Below, piece after piece: positions 42,260 to 50,656 of a stretch of DNA of 61,315 bases. Made by a program: the position numbers and the translations under genes. The notes under the pieces are model-generated. The model saw nothing but the letters and a program-made list of their open reading frames with translations. It searched no databases and had not been told where the DNA came from. This DNA is from Candidatus Gastranaerophilales bacterium. Its GTDB lineage: Bacteria > Cyanobacteriota > Vampirovibrionia > Gastranaerophilales > Gastranaerophilaceae. How positions within the stretch are numbered: the stretch's first letter is position 1; each line of letters starts with the position of its first letter. The stretch is from NCBI GenBank assembly GCA_910588555.1, contig CAJUPC010000009.1:1-61315 (forward strand). The letters are read 5' to 3'.

Positions 42260-43261
42260 ATGAAAAAAGAGCTTGAAAAATACGGATTATTAACGGAAGA
42301 AATTTCTGATGAAAATATAAATTTCCACGAACTTGATATTGAAGAAGAAGACGCAGATGTTTTGGAATCTGTTGAAGACCCTAAAGTTCAAGAGAATTTG
42401 ACATCAGTAAATTCTGATGACAGTGTTAGAATTTATTTACAACAAATCGGCAAAATTCCCCTGCTTTCATCAGAGCAGGAATATGAACTTGCTAAAAAAA
42501 TATTTGAAGAACATGACGAATTTTCAAAAGACGTTCTTGTAAATGCCAACTTAAGACTTGTTGTAAGTATTGCAAAAAAATACATTGGACGCGGACTTTC
42601 CTTCTTAGACCTAATCCAAGAAGGCAATATGGGCTTAATGAAAGCTGCAGGAAGATTTGATTACTCAAAAGGTTATAAATTTTCAACTTATGCAACATGG
42701 TGGATTCAGCAGTCAATTACACGCGCAATTGCAGACAAAGCGCGTATTATAAGACTTCCAATCCACATGATTGAATCTTTAGGAAAAATCAGACGTGCTA
42801 CAATCGATTTAACAACCGAACTCGGCCATACACCGACCAAACAAGAAATTGCATACCGTCTTGGAGTTCCCGTAAGCAAGCTTACAGCTATCGTCAAATC
42901 AGCTCAATCAACAATAAGTATGGAAACTCCGGCAAGTTCATCGGAAGATTCATCAAAAATTGCAGACTTTATTGTTGACGAAGATTCAATCGCACCCGAA
43001 AACAGAGTTTCACAAGAAAACCTTTTTGACGATATAAGAAAAATGCTTAACCAGTTAAGCCCGAAAGAAAGAGATGTTCTTATTTTGCGCTACGGACTAG
43101 ACAACAACGGAAGCAAAAAAACTCTTGATGAAATTGGTTCACAATACGGCGTTTCAAGAGAACGTATCCGCCAAATCGAAAACCGTGCAATTGCAAAATT
43201 GAAAAAACTGTGTAAAAACAAAAAACTTTCAGTCGGTTTGAAAAACTATTTCGGAGAATAA
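42260..43261 (+). CDS. RNA polymerase sigma factor, RpoD/SigA type
   Basis: This 333-residue sigma70 family factor has region 1.2 (DSVRIYLQQIGKIPLLS), region 2 with NLRLVVSIAKKYIGRGLSFLDLIQEGN and GYKFSTYATWWIQQSITRAI (promoter melting and -10 recognition), region 3, and region 4 with QLSPKERDVLILRYGL and QYGVSRERIRQIENRAIAKL. It lacks the long non-conserved region of proteobacterial RpoD. It is either the primary factor or a close group 2 paralogue; cyanobacterial relatives have several. It lies 22 nt after rlmB. Confidence 0.9.
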   Translation: MKKELEKYGLLTEEISDENINFHELDIEEEDADVLESVEDPKVQENLTSVNSDDSVRIYLQQIGKIPLLSSEQEYELAKKIFEEHDEFSKDVLVNANLRLVVSIAKKYIGRGLSFLDLIQEGNMGLMKAAGRFDYSKGYKFSTYATWWIQQSITRAIADKARIIRLPIHMIESLGKIRRATIDLTTELGHTPTKQEIAYRLGVPVSKLTAIVKSAQSTISMETPASSSEDSSKIADFIVDEDSIAPENRVSQENLFDDIRKMLNQLSPKERDVLILRYGLDNNGSKKTLDEIGSQYGVSRERIRQIENRAIAKLKKLCKNKKLSVGLKNYFGE

Positions 43262-43290
43262 AAAAGCTTCCAAAAGGAAGCTTTTTTATT
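43262..43290. terminator. Bidirectional terminator after the sigma factor gene
   Basis: AAAAAAGCTTCC-AAAA-GGAAGCTTTTTT serves the sigma factor operon and the convergent XRE gene. Confidence 0.9.
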
Positions 43291-43507
43291 CTATTTCTTT
43301 TATAAATTTATTTATATCAATATCTAAAACCCTCGCAATTTTATATAAGTTATAAAAAGATATACCTTTTTCTCCACGCTCCACTGTTCCTATATGCGAT
43401 AATCCACAATTTGCAAAAGCTGCCAACTGTTCTTGGGACAGATTTTTCTTTTTTCTAGCATTTCGTATAAATAAACCTAATTCTTGTTCAAATAATTTTT
43501 TATCCAT
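43286..43507 (-). CDS. XRE-family transcriptional regulator
   Basis: This 73-residue single-domain Cro/C1-type helix-turn-helix protein has LGLFIRNARKKKNLSQEQLAAFANCGLSHIGTVERGEKGISFYNLYKIARVL. It lies divergent from a 64-residue gene; the 36-bp palindrome in between is its likely operator. The arrangement resembles small phage or toxin-antitoxin-type control circuits, though no toxin is recognised. Confidence 0.85.
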   Translation of the reverse strand: MDKKLFEQELGLFIRNARKKKNLSQEQLAAFANCGLSHIGTVERGEKGISFYNLYKIARVLDIDINKFIKEIE

Positions 43508-43541
43508 TGTTTAATTATACACTATTGACTTTTTTCTTTCC

Positions 43542-43577
43542 AGTTGCTATAGTGTAGATATCTACACTATAGCAACT
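43542..43577. promoter_or_regulatory. Perfect 36-bp palindromic operator
   Basis: The sequence is perfectly self-complementary around GATATC, with arms AGTTGCTATAGTGTA and TACACTATAGCAACT. A further TACACTAT half-site lies at about 43518-43525, overlapping the XRE promoter region. This is the probable autoregulatory site of the XRE protein. Confidence 0.75.
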
Positions 43578-43602
43578 AATTATTTACAAAAGAAAGGATT
43601 TT

Positions 43603-43797
43603 ATGAAAATCAACAAACGAATTGCTAAGTTAATCAATGATAATTACAATCTTACTGCAATATTAAAGGATTATTGTAATAACGAAAAAAATTTATATAG
43701 TGAAGAATGCAGTCAATTATCCACGTTGTCAAACATTATGTATAATATTTCTGATGAAATAAATAGTTACATAATAAATGAGGGTTCAGAAATTTGA
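43603..43797 (+). CDS. Small protein divergent from the XRE regulator
   Basis: This 64-residue protein is not recognised. It is helical, Asn-rich and acidic at the end, with no signal or membrane helix, and has one mid-protein Cys pair (DYCNNEKNLYSEECSQL). A good AAAGGA site precedes the ATG. Its gene end overlaps a terminator stem (TGAGGGTTCA/TGAACCCTCA). It is probably controlled by the adjacent XRE protein via the palindrome. Confidence 0.55.
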   Translation: MKINKRIAKLINDNYNLTAILKDYCNNEKNLYSEECSQLSTLSNIMYNISDEINSYIINEGSEI

Positions 43798-43822
43798 ACC
43801 CTCATTTAAATTTACTTTTTAA

Positions 43823-44887
43823 CTATTCAGCATCTTTATTGATGTCTTTTATGCTCAATGCAATTCTGTGTTCTTGCGGAGTGAATTTTTTAATCAAAAC
43901 TTCTACACTGTCGCCAACTTTGAATGTATTGAACGGATTTACGTTTTCTTCTGCCATTTCAGAAACAGGCAATAATGCTTCTACACCCGGGAAAATGTTA
44001 ATAAATGCGCCAAAACCTGTTACTTTATTAACTGTTCCTTTGATTACCTGACCTTCTTCAAATTGACCTTCGATTTGCTGCCATGGATCTTCACCCATTC
44101 TTTTCAATGACAATGAAATTCTTTTCAATTCACTGTCAATTTTAATGATTTTAACTTCAATAGTTTCACCTAAAGAAATTACATCCGACGGATGTTTAAT
44201 TCTTGACCATGAAATTTCAGAAATAGGTAACAAACCGTCAATACCGTTGATGTCAACAAATGCGCCGAAATCAGCAATTCTTACAACTTCACCTTTTACA
44301 ACCATATCTTCTTGAAGTTCTGACAAGATATTGTCAACAACTTGATCTCTTTGTTCAGCAACAGCCTGTCTTTGAGACAAGATAAGTTTGTTTTTCTTAG
44401 GATCAGCTTCCAAAACTTTAACTTCGATTTTTGTATCAATCAAGCCGTCAAAAGGAGTTCCTGTTCTCAATTGAGAAGAAGGAATGAAACCTTTCAAGTC
44501 AGCCACATCAACCAAAACGCCGCCTTTAACGATAGAAACAACTTTTGCAAGGATTGTATCACCTTGAACTTTAGCGTCATTAAGCTGTGCCCAAGCTTGT
44601 GCAAAAGCAAGTCTTTTAAGCGAAAGAAGCATACCGTCTTCGTCATTTTCTTCTTTCAATACATAGAATTCTCTTTCGTCACCTGTTTCAAGAGTTTCGT
44701 CAGTTGAAGAAACTTCTTTGTTAGGCAAGAATGCTTCTGTTTTAGCGCCTTTAACGCTGATTAAGTAACCGTCGTTTTCTTTTTTCATAACTGTACCTTC
44801 AACGATATCAGCTACTGAAAAAGATTTTGAGAAAGATTCTTCTAACAATCTTTCGAATTCATCCATTTTTTCTAATGTTTGTGTCAT
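43823..44887 (-). CDS. rpsA: Ribosomal protein S1 homologue
   Basis: This 354-residue protein has four S1 OB-fold repeats: VEGTVMKKENDGYLISVKG, ILAKVVSIVKGGVLVDVAD, KGEVVRIADFGAFVDINGIDG and IKGTVNKVTGFGAFINIF. S1 binds mRNA on the 30S subunit to help initiation. Four repeats fit cyanobacterial and Firmicute-type S1 rather than the six-repeat proteobacterial form. It lies two bases downstream of ispH, a linkage that in some Clostridia is a fused gene. Confidence 0.92.
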   Translation of the reverse strand: MTQTLEKMDEFERLLEESFSKSFSVADIVEGTVMKKENDGYLISVKGAKTEAFLPNKEVSSTDETLETGDEREFYVLKEENDEDGMLLSLKRLAFAQAWAQLNDAKVQGDTILAKVVSIVKGGVLVDVADLKGFIPSSQLRTGTPFDGLIDTKIEVKVLEADPKKNKLILSQRQAVAEQRDQVVDNILSELQEDMVVKGEVVRIADFGAFVDINGIDGLLPISEISWSRIKHPSDVISLGETIEVKIIKIDSELKRISLSLKRMGEDPWQQIEGQFEEGQVIKGTVNKVTGFGAFINIFPGVEALLPVSEMAEENVNPFNTFKVGDSVEVLIKKFTPQEHRIALSIKDINKDAE

Positions 44888-44889
44888 TT

Positions 44890-45759
44890 TTAAATATCTC
44901 CTTCTAATTTATTTATGACTTTTTCTATTATATTTTGCGGAGTAGATGCTCCTGCAGTGATTGAAATATTTTGAGAGTTTTCAATCAAATCTCTGTAATT
45001 TCCTAATTCATCATCGTTTTCAATGTGAATTGTTCTGGTAATATCTTTTAAAATTTCGGCTAAATGCGTTGTATTTGCACTTTTTTTAGAGCCTACAACA
45101 ATAACCAAATCACTTTCTTTTGCAAGTTCTTTTGCTTCTGTCTGGCGCATTGAAGTACTCTGGCAAATTGTGTTTGCAATATGAATTTCTTTAGCAATTG
45201 ATGTTAAATATTCAACAATAGAGTTAAGTGTAGTAATTCTTTGAGTAGTTTGCACAACAACACCCACGCGCTTATGAGACTTAATATCTTGTTCAAATTC
45301 TTTCAATTGTTCAGGTGACACAGCAACAACAACATTTTTGCTGTAAAGTTCTGCATTCGCTCTAATTGCAATAACTTCAGGGTGTTCTGATTTGCCTACA
45401 ATTATTACAAAATAGTCTTCTTTAGCAAGTTCAATTGCTTTTTGCTGAACTTTTTTAACGTCATGGCATGTCAAATCGACAGGCTCAAATCCGGCCTGTT
45501 TAATTTTTTCAATAACCTGCGGGCTTTCTCCGTGGCTTCTAATAACGCAAATCCCGTGGCCTTTTTCGGGGATTTCATTCAAAGTTTTAATACCCAAGCT
45601 TTCAAGTTCATTAATAACATCGGAATTATGAATAAGTTCACCGAGCACAAAAACATTCTTGTCGGGGTTTTCTGATTTAAGTTTTTTAGCAGTTTCAACG
45701 GCTCTTTTCACACCGTAACAAAATCCTGCAAATTTCGCTAGTTTAATATTTTTGGGCAA
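44890..45759 (-). CDS. ispH: 4-hydroxy-3-methylbut-2-enyl diphosphate reductase
   Basis: IspH makes IPP and DMAPP in the last step of the MEP pathway, using a [4Fe-4S] cluster. The 289 residues are typical. Landmarks are AGFCYGVKRAVETA (first Cys), GELIHNSDVINELESLG, CVIRSHGESPQV, LTCHDVKKVQQKA, NTICQSTSMRQTEAKEL, VVGSKKSANTTHLAEI and ITAGASTPQNIIEKV. It shows that isoprenoids for the nearby polyprenyl synthetase come from the MEP route. Confidence 0.97.
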   Translation of the reverse strand: MPKNIKLAKFAGFCYGVKRAVETAKKLKSENPDKNVFVLGELIHNSDVINELESLGIKTLNEIPEKGHGICVIRSHGESPQVIEKIKQAGFEPVDLTCHDVKKVQQKAIELAKEDYFVIIVGKSEHPEVIAIRANAELYSKNVVVAVSPEQLKEFEQDIKSHKRVGVVVQTTQRITTLNSIVEYLTSIAKEIHIANTICQSTSMRQTEAKELAKESDLVIVVGSKKSANTTHLAEILKDITRTIHIENDDELGNYRDLIENSQNISITAGASTPQNIIEKVINKLEGDI

Positions 45760-45846
45760 TTTAAAATTGTCTGCTTTCTAAAGAACTCGCAACCCTGAAA
45801 GGATTGCTGTAATTTCATTGAATAACAAACAAGATAAAAAATCAAG

Positions 45847-48624
45847 TTAAGCCTTTAAAAACGAACCAAATTTATCGTGTTTTTTGAAGAATTCAAGCCC
45901 ATCTGCAAAACCTTGAGGAACTGAGGCAAAATTATTTAATGTTTTCGCTGTTTTAGGTTCTTTTTCTATATTCTTTCCAATAAACAATGCAGCATTTCTC
46001 GGGTCGCTCTTAATTTGTTCGCATTGCTGTTTTACATCATTATTTTCAGATTTGCTCATTAATGCAAAGATTTTATTTTGTGCGGCAACATCACTGCAAA
46101 CAGTAAACATTTCAAGTCCTTTACCATTTTCAATCATTGAATTCAATAAATTACTATCATATAATGCAATAAATGTATAAACTGTTTTCTTTTGTGTACC
46201 GTCAGGCATTTTGCTGAGCCATTGAAGTTTTTGAGCAGGCGTAGCTTTTCTATACATTTCTACAAAATATTCACGTCTTTGCGAAGGAGGTAGTTGTGAA
46301 ATTTCTTGAAGAGTAAGTTTGCCGCCCAAAAATCTTTCTTTTAAATCTTTTTCAGAAGAAATAGAATGTTCACCCAATGTTCTTCCCAGTTCCTGAGATT
46401 TTACATCATCGCTTTTATAAAGCGACATATTTGAAACCGCTTTGTCAATAGCTTTTTGATTGCCTGTTTGATAAACTGCATCAATAGCTTTTGCTTGAAC
46501 AGATGAGTCATAATTTTTAATATTACCTGCAGCATGTTCTTGAACTTCCGAATATTTAGAAGTCATAATTTCATTATGCATTGCAAGCTGGTTATCTTTA
46601 TCACAGTATTGAATTTGATTTGCTAATGATTTTGAGTATTTTATTGCTTCATCACCTGTAAACCATTTGTTAATATTTTGGTGAGTACCTCGAAATGCAG
46701 TTTGCTGTTCATCTTTATGTAAGCCTGCAACAAGATTATTTTCTGCGACATAAGCTGCAGCATGAGCATTTTTTTCGGTTGTCTGGTTCATTACCTTAGC
46801 TTGGGCTCCAACAACGAACAACTTAGCACTTTTAACAGTATTTTCATGAACTTCATCAGTTGCGAATTCACTGTTTGTAATGTATCCTTGAGCTTCAACC
46901 GCATCACTGGCATTAGTAATAGTCGTGTTTGTTTTTGTGGTATTATTCAAGACACTAACATTGTTTACTTTAGCGTTATATTTTGCGTTAATAACTTTTC
47001 TTTTATCGAATTCAGAGCCTGAACATCTTTCGCTTGACAAAATTTGAGAGTTTGTGTTTATAGCACAGATACCATTTTGACAAACTATTTCGTCAGATGA
47101 ATTAGCTGCCGCAACAGAAGTTATTTTATGTCTTTCAAACTCAGCTTCATCCATATCTGCAGAGCCTAGAGCAGCCTGGCTAACCAATTCTTGATTATCA
47201 AGTAAATCAGAAAATTCCTTTTTATAAATACCAAATAATTTTCCTGAAGCCGCACCATTATAAAACTTAATAAATGAAGTTATATACTCTTTACGTTCAG
47301 CAGGTGTCATATTTTTACATTGAAGTTCAATATGTGACGCAATTACCCCAGCTTCAACCCCCGCACCTTTAACATGATTTTGTATACGTTCATTAAATGT
47401 ATTTATATCAGCAACAACTTTTTTATCAAATTCAGTTTTCGCTTCAGGTAAAGTAATATTTCTAAGTCTTTTTGCTTCTTCAGAATTTAAAGTTTTCTTT
47501 AATTCTTCATACTGATATTTATAACCATTTTCTTTATCAAAATTATTAAATTCTTCTTCTAACTTCTTAAGATTAGCTGCTTTAGCTTTATCAATCTGAA
47601 ATTTACCGGCATCGGTTGAAAATATTTGATTTAATTCTTTATACTGTTCTTTTTCTTTAGGATTTAAAGTTCCTTTTTCAAATTTTTCACTTAAAGCTTC
47701 ATACAATAACTCATCTTCATTTAAGTTATGATATTTAATATATTTTCTTGCATCAGAGGGACATAAATCAACCTCAGAAGCAGATGTTACACCATTTTCT
47801 TTATCAATAATAGTAGCAACTCTAGATGTGATATTATTCCATGTATTTTTGTATGCTATATCATTATCATTCATAGCTTCAGGATATTCTCTTAAATACA
47901 TTTCAATGTTATCTAATCTTTCAGATTCATCCAATTTACTAAATTCTTTAAAGGACATTCCCTGCATATTAGCAGCTTGAATATTACGCATAAATGCATC
48001 TAAAATCTCTTTTTGCGTTGCATTATCACTTTTAACCTGTGCTAAGTTTTTCAAATATTTTAAATCATCTTCATTTGTCAATGATTTTAAATTTTGTGTA
48101 AATTGATTAATATAATTTGTTTTTTGTTCTTCACTTAACTTTCCCCAATCATCACTTCTGTCTATCACTTCTCCATTTTCATCTTTTTCACCATAAATAA
48201 AATGATTTTTAGCCATAGCTGCAATACAAGCAGCCATTTTCTTGTCAGGAGAAGACAATTTATTATAATCGAGCTTATCGGCAGTTTCCTGCATTCTATA
48301 TTCTGCACGTAAACGTTCTGCTTCAGCCAGTCCGTCATCAGTTTCAATAACTGTATTTAAGTCTTGTACTGCAGTGTTTTTATAATTTTCAATTATTTCT
48401 TTTTGTTTTTCGACATCTGAAATCGACAGAAAATCAGGACAAATAGAAATTATTTCTTGATATTGCTCTGATGTAATACCAAAATTCTCACATAGCTTTT
48501 TTATATGTTCGTCATTATTACCAACATTAATATTAACAGGAGTATTTGAAGAAATATTTGCATTGTTTTGTACAACTATCTTTTTGTCTTTTATTTGATT
48601 TACATTATTAATTTCTAAACCCAT
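45847..48624 (-). CDS. Large hypothetical protein, mostly helical
   Basis: This 925-residue protein is not recognised. It has an Asn-rich N-terminus, a charged helical/coiled-coil region (~100-420, with many Lys/Glu), and a C-terminal half with repeat-like elements on Ala/Asn-rich helices. No signal peptide or membrane segment is clear. The start is close to a strong minus-strand promoter region. The neighbouring protein at 48718 carries the SFRGN motif, suggesting both belong to a lineage-specific set. No function can be assigned. Confidence 0.6.
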   Translation of the reverse strand: MGLEINNVNQIKDKKIVVQNNANISSNTPVNINVGNNDEHIKKLCENFGITSEQYQEIISICPDFLSISDVEKQKEIIENYKNTAVQDLNTVIETDDGLAEAERLRAEYRMQETADKLDYNKLSSPDKKMAACIAAMAKNHFIYGEKDENGEVIDRSDDWGKLSEEQKTNYINQFTQNLKSLTNEDDLKYLKNLAQVKSDNATQKEILDAFMRNIQAANMQGMSFKEFSKLDESERLDNIEMYLREYPEAMNDNDIAYKNTWNNITSRVATIIDKENGVTSASEVDLCPSDARKYIKYHNLNEDELLYEALSEKFEKGTLNPKEKEQYKELNQIFSTDAGKFQIDKAKAANLKKLEEEFNNFDKENGYKYQYEELKKTLNSEEAKRLRNITLPEAKTEFDKKVVADINTFNERIQNHVKGAGVEAGVIASHIELQCKNMTPAERKEYITSFIKFYNGAASGKLFGIYKKEFSDLLDNQELVSQAALGSADMDEAEFERHKITSVAAANSSDEIVCQNGICAINTNSQILSSERCSGSEFDKRKVINAKYNAKVNNVSVLNNTTKTNTTITNASDAVEAQGYITNSEFATDEVHENTVKSAKLFVVGAQAKVMNQTTEKNAHAAAYVAENNLVAGLHKDEQQTAFRGTHQNINKWFTGDEAIKYSKSLANQIQYCDKDNQLAMHNEIMTSKYSEVQEHAAGNIKNYDSSVQAKAIDAVYQTGNQKAIDKAVSNMSLYKSDDVKSQELGRTLGEHSISSEKDLKERFLGGKLTLQEISQLPPSQRREYFVEMYRKATPAQKLQWLSKMPDGTQKKTVYTFIALYDSNLLNSMIENGKGLEMFTVCSDVAAQNKIFALMSKSENNDVKQQCEQIKSDPRNAALFIGKNIEKEPKTAKTLNNFASVPQGFADGLEFFKKHDKFGSFLKA

Positions 48625-48717
48625 AGAATACTCTCTAGTTTTTTACCATATATATGTAAAAACATGGCAAATTTTTGTATTTCACCATGCAATTACATGT
48701 TTACATAAATTAACATT

Positions 48718-49377
48718 TTAAAAAGTTAAACCAGACGAACCATTATCAATTTTATTTGTTGATTTATATTCTGCACCGTTACCCATAATTTCTTTTAAGT
48801 AATCATAAACTTCTTTAGAAATTTGAACTTTTAACTCATCAACTCTTCTAATTTCCGCCTTTCCGGTCCAGGTGCCATCTGGTAATTTAACCATCGAACG
48901 AGTTATTTTAGCAGGCCCCCAAGCATAATATTCCTGCCAGGTTTCTGTTCCTGATTTGTTTGTTACATTACGAAGCTCAAGAGTATTTACATCCAAAGTG
49001 TTTGTATACTTACATTCGACTCTGCCTTCATAACCTTTCAAACGACCACGATATGGAGATGAATATACTAACCTTACGACTTCAACATTTTCATCATTGC
49101 CATCATTACTAATGAACCTTACTGCACAGTAATCATTACGGTTAGAAGGTTCAATCCCACGTGTATCTACAGGAACTTCTAATACATTCTTTTCCTGCGG
49201 AGCTTGTGCCTGAGTAACTAAAGGGCTCATAGCTATTGCTACTGCCAAAGGAATTGATTTTAAAGTATTCGTAAACGAACTTGTATGATATTGTTCTCGT
49301 TTATCCTTTTTACCCTCAAAATTTACCTGATTATAATTACCTCTAAAAGATACACTACTGATAGGACTTACTGCCAT
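48718..49377 (-). CDS. Hypothetical exported protein with SFRGN motif before a signal peptide
   Basis: This 219-residue protein starts with VSFRGNYNQVNFEGKKDKR (~9-27), then a basic/polar stretch, then a typical Sec signal (NTLKSIPLAVAIAMSPLVTQAQA, ~38-60) with an AQA cleavage site at ~60, so the signal is displaced about 35 residues from the N-terminus. The mature part is beta-rich with conserved Tyr, Trp and a few Cys, and may be a periplasmic or outer-membrane lipoprotein-like domain. Function unknown. Low chance of a misplaced start: no ATG with a better site is seen downstream. Confidence 0.6.
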   Translation of the reverse strand: MAVSPISSVSFRGNYNQVNFEGKKDKREQYHTSSFTNTLKSIPLAVAIAMSPLVTQAQAPQEKNVLEVPVDTRGIEPSNRNDYCAVRFISNDGNDENVEVVRLVYSSPYRGRLKGYEGRVECKYTNTLDVNTLELRNVTNKSGTETWQEYYAWGPAKITRSMVKLPDGTWTGKAEIRRVDELKVQISKEVYDYLKEIMGNGAEYKSTNKIDNGSSGLTF

Positions 49378-49635
49378 AATTCATTACCTCACTATTTTTC
49401 CACCATTATTTATGTAAAATCGGTAAAAATATTTTTTGCCGACCCTAATATTCATTAATTCCCAATTTGTTTGATTATATCAGCTTTTTCAACCTTTGTA
49501 AAATAGTATATACGATATTAACATTTCTTTACACTTGCGCCGCTTTTTTGTTTGTAGTACCGTTGTCATGTATAAAATTTTAGATATTAAGTACACATAT
49601 ATAGTCGAATTGACGTAAAAAGAAGGAGAACTCAA

Positions 49636-50595
49636 ATGAGTGAAAGAAAACTGGTTGGAACAAATGAAATGTTCAAAAAAGCATTAGCAGGCGGATACGC
49701 TATTGGTGCTTACAACGTAAACAACATGGAAATTTTACAGGGTATTGCAGAAGCAGCTGAAGAAACTCAATCACCTATTATTTTACAGGTTTCTGCAGGT
49801 GCAAGAAAATATGCTAACCAAACTTACTTAATCAAACTTGTTGAAGCAGCTCTTGCTACAACTACAGTTCCTATCGCACTACACTTAGATCACGGTGCTG
49901 ATTTCGAAATCTGTAAAGCTTGTATCGACGGCGGTTTCTCATCAGTTATGATTGATGGTTCAAGATTCCCGTTAGAAGAAAACATCGCTTTGACTAAAAA
50001 AGTTGTTGACTATGCTCACGAAAGAGGAGTTTCTGTTGAAGCTGAATTAGGTAAATTGGCAGGTGTTGAAGATGACGTTAAAGTTTCAGCTGCTGATTCT
50101 ACATACACTGACCCTCAAGAAGCTGCAAGATTTGTTAAAGAAACAGGCTGCGACTCTCTTGCTGTTGCTATCGGAACTTCTCATGGCGCTTACAAATTCT
50201 CAGGCGAAGCTAAATTAGACTTTGAAAGACTTGCTGAAATTAAAAAAGCTGTAAATGAAGCTGTAGGATATGACTTCCCGTTAGTATTACATGGTTCATC
50301 TTCAGTTCCTGCTGATTTTGTTGCTAAATGTAATCAATTTGGTGGTCAATTACCTAACGCACAAGGTGTTCCTGAAGATATGTTGAACTTTGCATCTAAA
50401 CACGGTGTTGCAAAAATTAATATCGATACAGACTTAAGACTTGCAATGACTTCAACTATCAGAGAATTCTTTGTTGAACACCCTGAAAAATTCGACCCGC
50501 GCGAATATATGGGACCGGGCAGAACTGCTGTTAAAGAAATGGTTAAACACAAAATGGTTGACGTACTTGGTACAGCAGGTCACGCACAAGACTAG
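49636..50595 (+). CDS. fba: Class II fructose-bisphosphate aldolase
   Basis: This zinc-dependent aldolase cleaves fructose-1,6-bisphosphate in glycolysis and joins trioses in gluconeogenesis. The 319 residues fit the class IIB type. Landmarks are GGYAIGAYNVNNMEILQGI, the zinc His pair in VPIALHLDHGADF, SVEAELGKLAG, SLAVAIGTSHGAYKF, VLHGSSSVP and GVAKINIDTDLRLAM. Codon use is more biased than its neighbours (GAA, GCT), consistent with high expression. AAGGAG precedes the ATG and a terminator follows at 50609. Confidence 0.97.
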   Translation: MSERKLVGTNEMFKKALAGGYAIGAYNVNNMEILQGIAEAAEETQSPIILQVSAGARKYANQTYLIKLVEAALATTTVPIALHLDHGADFEICKACIDGGFSSVMIDGSRFPLEENIALTKKVVDYAHERGVSVEAELGKLAGVEDDVKVSAADSTYTDPQEAARFVKETGCDSLAVAIGTSHGAYKFSGEAKLDFERLAEIKKAVNEAVGYDFPLVLHGSSSVPADFVAKCNQFGGQLPNAQGVPEDMLNFASKHGVAKINIDTDLRLAMTSTIREFFVEHPEKFDPREYMGPGRTAVKEMVKHKMVDVLGTAGHAQD

Positions 50596-50608
50596 CACAT
50601 TTAATATG

Positions 50609-50640
50609 TCAAAAAAAGACTGTCTCAAAGACAGTCTTTT
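50609..50640. terminator. Terminator after fba
   Basis: AAGACTGTCT-CAA-AGACAGTCTT is followed by a long T-run, between fba and the convergent gene at 50657. Confidence 0.9.
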
Positions 50641-50656
50641 TTTATTTTTTATTTTA

